From assembly GCA_036852015.1 (NCBI GenBank), contig JAANDG010000597.1, positions 1-64,000 of the forward strand: a DNA stretch of 64,000 nucleotides, read 5' to 3'. Made by a program: the position numbers and the translations under genes. Every line of letters begins with the position of its first letter. Within the stretch, counting starts at the first letter, position 1. The notes below the pieces were generated by a model that did not search any database, was not told the DNA's origin, and worked only from the letters and a program-made list of their open reading frames with translations. Shown here in pieces: positions 55,576 to 64,000 of this stretch. Origin of the DNA: Pelodera strongyloides (lineage: Eukaryota > Nematoda > Chromadorea > Rhabditida > Rhabditidae).

Positions 55576-55786
55576 GATATTATTATAGGCAAGACAGCCG
55601 TGGTGTAGCAATGTGAAATAGAACACAATATACGAACTTGGGAGCTTACAAGGAAGGGATGATATAACGTGCCAAAGCACGACCTGGCTCTGTTGGGGTT
55701 GAGCCCGCACTGCCAACTAGCTGGCGGGTCGAGGACCCGCCCCCTAGTTCAAGCGTGCGTTTGATATATAGAGAGAGCCCGTGACA
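55529..55786 (-). repeat. 5' LTR of the retrotransposon
   Basis: 257-bp LTR, partner of 48227-48484. The downstream edge carries the in-frame signal-peptide-like stretch. A possible acceptor (ATATCTAG) lies about 45 bp before the LTR end on the coding strand. A possible primer-binding site TGGAACTCGCAAGC follows within about 10 bases. Confidence 0.92.
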
Positions 55787-56823
55787 CTTTACAATAGCCT
55801 CCGGAGCCGTTTTGAATTGTTGATGCTTCCGGAGACGTTTTGAATTGTTGATGACTCCGGAGACGTTTTGAATTGTTGATGCCTCCGGAGACGTTTTAAC
55901 TTTACAATAGCCTCCGGAGCCGTTTTGAATTGTTGATGCTTCCGGAGACGTTTTGAATTGTTGATGCCTCCGGAGACGTTTTAACTTTGCAATAGCCTCC
56001 GGAGCCGTTTTGAATTGTTGATGCTTCCGGAGACGTTTTGAATTGTTGATGCCTCCGGAGACGTTTTAACTTTACAATAGCCTCCGGAGCCGTTTTGAAT
56101 TGTTGATGCTTCCGGAGACGTTTTGAATTATTGATGCCTCCGGAGACGTTTTAACTTTACAATAGCCTCCGGAGACGTTTTGAATTGTTGATGCCTCCGG
56201 AGACGTTTTAACTTTACAATAGCCTCCGGAGACGTTTTGAATTGTTGATGCCTCCGGAGACGTTTTAACTTTACAATAGCCTCCGGAGCCGTTTTGAATT
56301 GTTAAAGGGATCGGCTCACCTCAAATCGTGTCTGTTTTTTTTGTTTCTTTATTTTCTATAAGGGATAATAAAAATTTGGAATACAAAAAGTAGTGTTATA
56401 TTTCAATACTCACGAAGATATTAGGTGATAAAGTGGTGGATCGATCGGCCCGAAATGAAAAAGTGTAATTGTCCTGCCTTGTTTGTATGGGACAATTAAC
56501 ACTTTTTCATTTCGGGCCGATCGATACACCACTTTATCACCTAATATCTTCGTGAGTATTGAAATATAACACTACTTTTTGTGTTCCAAATTTTTATTAT
56601 CCCTTATAGAAAATAAAGAAACAAAAAAAACAGACACGATTTGAGGGGAGCCGATCCCTTTAATGCTTCCGGAGACGTTTTAACTTTACAATAGCCTCCG
56701 GAGACGTTTTGAATTGTTGATGCCTCCGGAGACGTTTTAACTTTACAATAGCCTCCGGAGCCGTTTTGAATTGTTGATGCCTCCGGAAACGTTTTAACTT
56801 TTCAATACCCTCCGGAGGCCTTT
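55786..56823. repeat. 28-bp minisatellite, right part
   Basis: Continuation of the array at 47294. Two unit types alternate (TTGAATTGTTGATGCTTCC and TTAACTTTACAATAGCC). It is interrupted at 56302-56663 by a TTAA-flanked palindromic element. Confidence 0.92.
56302..56663. mobile_element. AGGGATCGGCTC-type palindromic MITE inside the minisatellite
   Basis: TTAA at 56302 and 56660. The arms of about 150 bp (AGGGATCGGCTCACCTCAAA and TTTGAGGGGAGCCGATCCCT) are mirrored around TTGTCCTGCCTTGTTTG. Removing the element and one TTAA restores a minisatellite unit. Confidence 0.88.
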
Positions 56824-56954
56824 TACCCCCCACATACTGTACATGTATACCGTAGAAAATAGAAAAATTACATTGAGTTAGTTAAAACAAACGTACTTAC
56901 ATACAGTAGTTTCATAGCTTCACGAAGAGAAGTGACCCTTTATAGGATAGTTTA

Positions 56955-57142
56955 GAGAAGAAACTGAAAATTACCAGCCAGTTTTAGAAACGCATCGTGG
57001 ACAACTGAATTCTTACGTATGTATGCTTATTTGCTCGAATTTAGCTCGGTTTTTTATTCTAATTGATTGTCATTTGCATAGGCTGCCCAAGAATGCTGAT
57101 CTTCTCTATGTGTTTCAAAAACCGACCGGTATTTCGCTTTAA
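56955..57142. mobile_element. CCGGCCGG-type MITE
   Basis: The right end CAAAAACCGACCGGTATTTC ends CTTTAA (TTAA 57139-57142). The left arm AATTACCAGCCAGTTTTAGA is decayed. It ends 18 bp before dynein exon 36. Confidence 0.7.
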
Positions 57143-57160
57143 GGCATCTAATTATTGCAG

Positions 57161-58054
57161 ACCGAGTTCTCTTTAACCGACTATACACATTCGAATGGCC
57201 ATCAGATGAAGATAATTAAGGAGTGGAAGGAGACGTTGAATTCGGTAATCATATTGTAGATAAATAAATGCCCAGTATATTTTCTGAATTGCTGAAAACA
57301 CACTGAAACACTCTTCGCAAGCCAAGCCAGCTTTTCTTTATTTGTCTGGAATGGGCTCGTGGACTCTAAGGCTACACCACTACGACTATGCAAGGCTGGT
57401 GTTACGCGGCGAAACTTTGGCTATCTTCGCAAAGTTTTGCAAAGCGGTGCTCAGAGTGTTTCAGTTTCACTGACGACGCCGCTGAGTTCTTTTCGCCGCG
57501 CAACGTCAGAATATTAAACATTATTGTCAGTCCTGTAGTCTATTAAATAAATAAATCTTTTACGCAACAAGTGCGTGCACCTTTATTCAAGGGAGTTCAA
57601 ACTTCAATTTCAAAGTGTGCTTATGACATGTTCCGCACAGGTACTGAGCAGTAGGCGACGAATTCCAGATGACAAATTGCTTGACGTCTTCGGGCTAGGG
57701 CCAGGAGGGATCGCCCATGATTCCCTCGCCTGGTGGTGGTTTCAAAGGTGTCACTGGCCGGAATCGAACTCAGGTCGATTGTGTCAGAGTCGAACGCGCT
57801 GCCTCTGGACCACTAGGCCCCTATTGTTTCATTTAGTCGTTCCATCTATGATTTCATTTAGTTGCGCGACAGTCAGGCACTTCTCCTCTCCTTGAAGAGC
57901 TCACCATTCTACGCGCAGTTCACTGATAAGACTGCGGTGTGGGAAACTAGGTATATATGTTTTAATAGGACACACATTCCGAAAAATCTTATTTTTTAGT
58001 AGAACAAAACCAGGCACTTTTCTTATCCACGAGAGGGAGAGAGAGAGGGGAGAC

Positions 58055-58101
<47 letters not shown>

Positions 58102-61100
58102 ATAACCTATCTACTTTTAGACTCGGCGCCCTGGAGAGCTACCTATCCGACATGAACGATATACAAAGGAAGTGGGTATATCTGGAGCCAATCTTCGGTC
58201 GAGGAGCTCTGCCGGCCGAAGCGAGCAGATTTGCGCGCGTCGACAGCGAATTTAAGGGAATCATGGCTGGTAGGGCTTCTTAGAGCGAAATACCGGCCGT
58301 GTTTTGAAACGCATCGTGGATAGCTGAATTCTTAGGAATTTATGCTAATTTGCTCGAATTTAGCTCGATTTTTTATTCTAATTTATGGTCATTTCAAAAG
58401 CTGCGTAAGAATGCTGGTGTACTGTATGTGTTTCCAAAAACCGCTCGGTATTTTGCTTTGAAGGGCCAGTGCCTTGGATAACATTGAACTAACATCTCCT
58501 TGTAGTTGGATCTGCTACACCATGCGAGTTGTCTGCGGAATAGCAACCAGAACTCACTAATAAAGCGAATACACATTTGGACAAGCCATAGCTCAAAGGT
58601 GTTGGGCTAATGACACTCCTACCTAATTATTGGTGAGTTCAAATCCCGCCGTGATCAACTGTTTTGCAGATGTCGCTCGCGATGCCCGTGTAGTCTCTCT
58701 ATGCTCAAGACAGTCGCTCGCAAGATCATTAGAGCAAATTGTCGATCAATTAAATCGCTGTCAAAGAGCGCTCAATAATTTCTTACAGGTAAGGGTAGCT
58801 GAATGGTTAAATATTAAAACATTAAAGGATTAAAACTAAGAATTACTGCCTTCAGGGGCTGGAAAAATTTCAGAGAGTCAGATAATATTTTTGTTATTCA
58901 AAATAATTTAGGCACTGCTGGGAGCTGAAACACAGCAATATTTTTTTTGTAGTTGATATTCTTTATGAATTCATTGGTTTGTCAAAAGCGCATTTTTTTG
59001 CTTCCTCTCGAAAAACGTGGTTATTATGTTGGAAAATTATACTTACACTCGTTTAAATTTTCTACACCTCACATTCACATTATTTACTCTTATATTATTA
59101 TTATTACAATTAGAACATACACGCCTTTTCTAGGAGAAGCGCTCAGCCTTTCCACGGTTCTACTTTATCGGTGACGATGATTTGCTGGAGATTTTGGGGC
59201 AAAGCACGAATCCGACCGTTATTCAGTCACATTTGAAGAAGCTCTTTCAGGTACATTCTACTGATCCAGGAGACTTTTCATGAGCATGTTTGCCTCTCAA
59301 ACCAGAGGCCAAAGTTCGATTCACGGTGTTTGTTCACTGCCTGAATCCACTTGCGTTATTGGCGCGCTACCCAAACGCCTACGAAAAAGATGTACCTATT
59401 ACTAACATCGTGAAGCTTTCCTCGGAGCTTCTAAAGTGGTAATCTGCCGCTTACAATTAGCGGTTATTTCTGTTTTATTTCGACTCGCACACTAAAAGTT
59501 GAAGTGGCTTGTCATTGGTACGCATATCAGTACCATTGTAATTCAGGGTATTGACAAGGTCGTCTTTGGTGACGGCAATCACACTGTCACCGCTATGGTT
59601 TCCGCAGAGGGAGAACACGTTCCGCTTAGTCGGCCTGTTACGATAGTTTCACAAGTTGAGGTAAGCGATATGCATGTCAGTGTCATCAAGTGTCGAGGTT
59701 GTCAAAGAGTGTGTCAACGAGTACGTCAAAGAGCGTGTCAAAGAGGGTGTCAAATAATAAAGATGAGAAGAGAGAAGAGTGTGTGTATGCGTGTGTGCTA
59801 GAGAGACTCAGAAAGGGATAAAACTTAAACAAGATAAATAAACGAAATAAACAAAACTAAGGACTGGCTTCAACAACTTTCGGACGAAATGCGCAACACA
59901 CTTCGTAAGCTGACAATGCAAGCGCTGAACGAGGAGCACTTAAATGCGGCCAAATATCCTGCACAGGTGACAATTACTGATAATTATCCATTGTAATTAT
60001 CTAATTATCACTTTTAATTATCTCCGCCTTCGCGTTTCTATTATGCCTAACATGAAAACTAAGTAACTGTCCCTACCACAGGAAAACCGGAAGTAGCATA
60101 AAACAATTTGGTGCCCATTTGGTGCCCAGTTGACGACGGTTTTCGAGAGAGAAAAAACCGGGGACCGTCACCAAATGGGCTCCTCCGTTTGGGAAGTATT
60201 ATTCTCATATTATTAGCTTTATGGTACGCGCTTGCCACGATTCTAGGAGCTTTCAGACCATTATTGCTTATTGTTTTGCTTGTCTAAAATTTTTTCTCAC
60301 TGCACAGGTTCTTTCATATGTGCATTGGTGTATTTTATTCTGAAAGCATAGGAAATGGGTGAACCCATTTGGTGACGGTTCACTGGTATTTTTCTTGGCA
60401 TATCCATTTGGTGACCATTTGGTGACCAACTCGTGACCAAGTTTTATCGAAATCCGTCATTGGGCCAACGACGTGGTTTCGGCAATTATTTCGTTTTCCT
60501 GTGAGACTTCAAACTTCTTTTAGGTTCTCTGCCTATCGGAAGAGGTACGCTTCTGCAGAGATTGTGAACAGGTGCGGTGCTTGTTTTTGTGCTAAAGCGA
60601 AACAACTGCCGGTCTTTGAAGCGTATCTTGGACACCGACATTACCATATGTTGCATGCAAATGAATATCTCTAGATTAAAAGTCACTCAGTATGGTGCAG
60701 TTGCTTACGACATATGGGAATACATCGCATAGTATAAAAGTGCCAAAAACCGGATGTTATACTGCTTTAACTTTTTTGGGGCTAGGCGGTAGCGCGCATA
60801 GGCCTTTTTGGTTCTTTATCAGGTGTGTGCAGATTTTCCATGGTCATCAATAAATAGTAATAAAGTTACTGAATTTCTTTATATTGTATATCCGGCAATT
60901 AACAATCGATTAACAATTTTAATTATCATCATTATTAGATCATTAATTAAAAAAATATTTATTGTAGGCACTCGATGCGACTCATGATCTGCCTCGCTTC
61001 AAAAACGATCTCGAAAATCAGTTGCAGCAGTTAACCACGGCGAAGGTCAGGAAAAAATATGTATAAAGACAGATAACATCCAATGACCTCCTTTATTAAA

Positions 61101-63775
61101 AATGCGGAACTCCTCTCGTTACAAAGAAAGAAAAGTGCGATAAACATGGAACAAGAAAGTTCATATTAGATTATATATACGCTCAAAAACGCTTTCAAAA
61201 ACGCATGTGACGCTTTTGGAGTTGTCCCTGGAAATGCAACATTAACAACAAAATGTTCATGAATAATAATAGTCGGTCACATCTTGTGCTTTACATACCG
61301 ACTTTATAGGCCGAAGACAAGGTTCTGGACTTGAAGTTGAAAGCTCTGATCCTCGACCTAATCCACCACATTGACGTCGTCGCGCAGCTCATGACTGCGG
61401 GAGCAAAGTAAGTTCTAAAGTTTGTCAAATTTGTGCCAGACTAGATGCCCAGTAAAAGGCCACTTAAATAAAGCCAGCTAAGAGTAACAGTCATGTTTAG
61501 TTAAAGGCTGTTCCACAATCCTCCTGTTAGTTAACCGGGTTGTTTTTAAGAACAATTTGCAATGAATTGTGTAAAATTTCTACTTATAATTATAATTGTG
61601 CCAGGTACTTTTTATTCATCATTGCAATTTCACAATGTAATGACACAAGCCATATACAGATCGACCACTTGCTGGACTTGGCAAAAACAACTTCGATTTT
61701 ACGCTAGTGGTGACACAGTCGTCGTGCGACAAGTGAACACGCAATTCGAGTACACTTATGAGTATCAGGTAACAATTATCTTTGAGCAATTACAATTGGC
61801 GGGGAAGTTTCTCCCTCGTTGGGGTTTCTCCTACCTAATAAAAAATGCACTGTAGATATGTACCGTAGTCCCCTAGCTTCAAGAAACCATAGGAACATTA
61901 TAGATACATGCGCTTTGCGCTTATAAAATCAAATTTGTTTCAGGGTAACGCACCAAAACTGGTCCACACCCCGCTTACCGACAAGTGCTACCTAACGCTG
62001 ACGCAAGGCGAGTTACCTATCCCTTTAAAGTTTACCACCACACCTTGATTTTAAACGCGCAGCATTAAAGCGAAATACCGGCCGTTATTTGATACACATC
62101 GTGGACAACCGAATTCGGATTTAGCCACCTGGGAGGGCTCATCGTCAGTATGATGCCCCGGTGGTTTGTACTATAGTATTAACTACTGACAAGAATTAAA
62201 TTCTAAGTGAATGACTGAGGACGATAATGCGGATAAAGAAAAAGTGAAAAAGTGTAAGTGTCATATGGGTAGCCCAGCTCCTTGCTCACTCTTATTTAAA
62301 GCGACATGCCAGCCTCTTTGGAAAATTTGCATATGATAAGCAAATCATGTGTATCCTATGCTAATTTTGTACGATTGCCGTGGACGATCGTACAAAATTA
62401 CCATAGGATACATAAGATTTGCTTATCATATGCAAATTTTCCAAAGGGGCTAGCATTTCGCTTTGACCTATTTATTATTGTTGTAATTTAATAGGAAAAA
62501 TCAAAAGGGACACAGAAAAGCGTACGACTTGTTCATTTGTGAAAATATGCGCTCTCTGAAACGTATCACTTACACGAAAACGTTGCATCGCATACCAGCA
62601 TGACTATATCTGAAAAGGTGCCCGAAAGAATCAACTTTACCAAGCGGCAAGATAAGCCACTCTTTTAGCGTTATCCATGGGCCTCGGCGGTAACCCATAT
62701 GGACCGGCCGGTACCGGAAAAACAGAGTCCGTAAAGGCACTGGCATCATTACTGGGACGACAGGTAAGTATTCTATATGTTGACGCGTAATATGCATGCT
62801 GCATACTATGAACATTTTTTACCGGGGCCGTTGGTCCTGCAGGTCATTTGCAAAAGCAAAATGCCGTGTAAAGTTTTAATTTAATTTAAATTACGTTTAG
62901 TGCTCTTTTTGATTATGTTTCGTGTTCGTGGGTTTTTGTTCTTTGTAGTTTGGTCCCTTGTGAGTATACTGCGTTGTGAAGCATGGTATCTTAGGGTCAC
63001 CTTTTGAGATGTGTTAATTGCATATTCTCAGTGAACCTTTAAATCGGCTGGCAAAGTCTAAAAAAAAGTTCAGTGTGTAGGATATTTAAAAGCTAATACG
63101 GTATTTTGCCAATTTTTTCTCGAAAATTGTGAATTACACCGCATAAATGGTAAAAACGAAGACACAAAATATATGACAAAAAAAATTATCGTGATGTTCA
63201 AGGTAACCAAACAAGGTGTTTCAGCACAGGCGTTAATTTTCCCCCTATCGCCAACGCTGTTCAGTAGGTATTGCTTCGCGCCCATATTCCTAGGAAGTTT
63301 ATTATTGGTCTAGAATGTTAATTTTTACAACTGCCTGAAGCCTGAAGTGGTGGGGCACGTATCTAAGTTCAGTGTTCTTTTAGCATATCACACAATTTCA
63401 ATATGCTGCATAGGTGCAGTTTCCCAGTTTACGAACCACGTGTCGTACGTCTTGAACTAGCTAGATTCCAATGATCTTCAAAACAGCAGAACGCCCTGTT
63501 TTTTGAAGCGTATGTTGCGCGCGTTTCTCCTGTAACTCAAATAAATGATGCGCAATGTTTATTTTATTATATTTATTTGAATACAACATATGAGAATGCA
63601 ATTGCGCCGTTTACGCCTGGAAAACCACCTGTCATACCGCTTTAAACTAAATATTCAGGTTCTTGTGTTCAATTGCGACGAAGGCATTGACGTTCAGTCG
63701 ATGTGGCGGATATTTGTCGGAATTGTTCAGTGCGGGGCTTGGGGATGTTTTGACGAGTTCAATCGGTTGGAGCAG
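57161..63775 (+). CDS. DYNC2H1: Cytoplasmic dynein-2 heavy chain, exons 36-49 (linker to AAA1), continues off the right edge
   Basis: Codons 1230-1691. Exons: 57161-57244, 57862-57950, 58121-58269, 58670-58788, 59134-59250, 59547-59660, 59862-59966, 60524-60571, 60968-61045, 61310-61407, 61660-61768, 61944-62007, 62669-62763, 63659-63775. The linker part includes [29 protein letters not shown] and [20 protein letters not shown]1 begins after CYLTLTQA: Walker [13 protein letters not shown], then [12 protein letters not shown] and Walker [11 protein letters not shown]. The AAA1 wording is dynein-2. The remaining motor (rest of AAA1 to AAA6, stalk, C-terminus) lies outside the window. The intron 62008-62668 has a GC donor. 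Confidence 0.92.
57545..57822 (-). mobile_element. tRNA-derived SINE
   Basis: Same family as 19745-20021. The head on the minus strand contains GGTCCAGAGGCAGCGCG and the B box AGTTCGATTCC. The body includes GGCGATCCCTCCTGGCCC and the tail TTTATTTATT. Dynein intron 36. Confidence 0.8.
58028..58099. repeat. GA microsatellite
   Basis: GA dinucleotide run just before dynein exon 38. Confidence 0.9.
58280..58461. mobile_element. CCGGCCGG-type MITE
   Basis: The left end TTAGAGCGAAATACCGGCCG and the right end CGGTATTTTGCTTTGA are both slightly decayed. The centre matches the family. Confidence 0.78.
58588..58660 (+). mobile_element. tRNA-like sequence
   Basis: A-box-like TAGCTCAAAGG and B-box GAGTTCAAATCCC lie about 40 bases apart, directly upstream of dynein exon 39. 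The fold is incomplete. Probably a SINE head or tRNA relic. Confidence 0.4.
60085..60445. repeat. Scattered CCATTTGGTGACC phrases
   Basis: CATTTGGTGCCCATTTGGTG, GGACCGTCACCAAATGGG and CCATTTGGTGACCATTTGG occur in both orientations over 360 bp of dynein intron 42. This suggests a small foldback element. Confidence 0.5.
60592..60770. mobile_element. CCGGCCGG-related MITE, diverged
   Basis: The left end CTAAAGCGAAACAACTGCCGG and the right end AAAACCGGATGTTATACTGC end in TTAA (60767-60770). The centre has lost the family motif. Confidence 0.6.
62066..62112. mobile_element. Left end of a CCGGCCGG-type MITE
   Basis: TTAAAGCGAAATACCGGCCG followed by TTATTTGATACACATCGTGG. The rest of the element is missing. 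Confidence 0.6.
62296..62466. mobile_element. GCATATG-type palindromic MITE
   Basis: 171 bp; left TTAA, right TTGA. The arms AGCGACATGCCAGCCTCTTT and AATTTGCATATGATAAGC are mirrored around ACGATTGCCGTGGACGATCG. It is within the GC-AG intron. Confidence 0.83.
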
Positions 63776-64000
63776 GTGGGTAATTAGGATAATTAAAGAT
63801 GATCTAATCAATAATATGCAAATTAGGGAGTGCTCTTCGTCAATGCTAATTAGGTAATCGATAATACGCTAACTATTCTTGCTCGTAATTACGCACACAA
63901 GCAATTAGATAAACCTCGGTTTAGAACAATTTTAGACTTGTGTTTTTATGGCTAGTTAGTTGTATTTATTGGTTAATATTTTGTGACGAACGTTCATATA
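63776..64000 (+). other. Start of the next dynein intron
   Basis: Donor GTGGGT, then AT-rich non-coding sequence up to the window edge. Confidence 0.7.

Larger units (their letters stand above)
48227..55786 (-). mobile_element. Complete Ty3/Gypsy-type LTR retrotransposon with envelope-like N-terminal region
   Basis: 7.6 kb, inserted antisense in dynein intron 35 within the 28-bp minisatellite. It has two 257-bp LTRs differing at one position, a 4-5-bp target duplication and a purine tract next to the 3' LTR. One uninterrupted ORF of 2,132 codons fills most of the interior. The pol order PR-RT-RH-IN is Ty3/Gypsy. I find no gag-like domain and no separate env ORF. The 578 bp between the ORF and the 3' LTR look non-coding. 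The near-identical LTRs and intact ORF indicate a recent insertion. Confidence 0.9.
62008..62668 (+). other. GC-AG intron in dynein AAA1
   Basis: After codon GCT-equivalent ..ACGCAAG the donor is GCGAGT, a good match to the U1 site apart from C in place of T. The acceptor is CTCTTTTAG. Joining 62007 to 62669 gives the conserved [15 protein letters not shown] in phase. No GT donor nearby does. Confidence 0.8.

Noticed and set aside
49070..55576. Many plus-strand and shifted minus-strand open frames, including a Val-rich one at 54194-54529
   Set aside because: They are shadows of the retrotransposon polyprotein; the Val-rich one is the antisense of the Thr-rich stretch.

Overview
The window is animal nuclear DNA: intron-rich genes with GT-AG introns, many short non-autonomous transposons, tRNA-derived SINEs, minisatellites and one LTR retrotransposon. 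Two of the four genes are ciliary: a SAXO-type microtubule protein and the cytoplasmic dynein-2 heavy chain. Three genes have an intron-like acceptor AG only 9 to 14 nt before the start codon. That suits spliced-leader trans-splicing (nematode, tunicate or another trans-splicing phylum), but 5'UTR introns would look the same. The acceptors vary more than is typical of nematodes, so I do not name the organism. Layout: 1-3.1 kb holds no gene I can support. At 4.3-7.4 kb (+) is a PFTAIRE-type cyclin-dependent kinase (CDK14-like) with a one-base deletion just after the catalytic HRDLKPQN segment. At 9.7-15.9 kb (-) is an eight-exon F-box/WD40-type protein of 388 aa, with a relic second copy of its last exon at 8.3 kb. 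At 18.9-28.0 kb (+) is a SAXO-like gene in which one exon equals one 33-residue repeat: 31 such exons, the last 23 nearly identical and in a 4-kb array of about 173 bp per unit. From 29.3 kb to past the right edge (+) is the dynein-2 heavy chain; 49 exons join in phase into 1,691 codons from the start codon through the AAA1 Walker A and B motifs. An intron of about 10 kb in the dynein gene holds a 28-bp minisatellite. A complete antisense Ty3/Gypsy-type element (48.2-55.8 kb, 257-bp LTRs differing at one base) is inserted in it, as is a TTAA-flanked palindromic element. The single 2,132-codon ORF of the retroelement is unusual. Upstream of protease-RT-RNaseH-integrase it has no gag-like zinc knuckle. 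Instead it has an envelope-like region: cysteines, N-glycosylation sites, a Thr-rich mucin-like stretch and a transmembrane segment, preceded in frame by a signal-peptide-like stretch inside the LTR. The introns carry more than twenty palindromic MITEs of at least four families ending in TTAA, sometimes nested or sharing one TTAA. There is also a foldback element with 8-bp target duplications and several SINEs with tRNA-like heads. Exon coordinates come from reading frame, splice sites and phase; no database search was possible.
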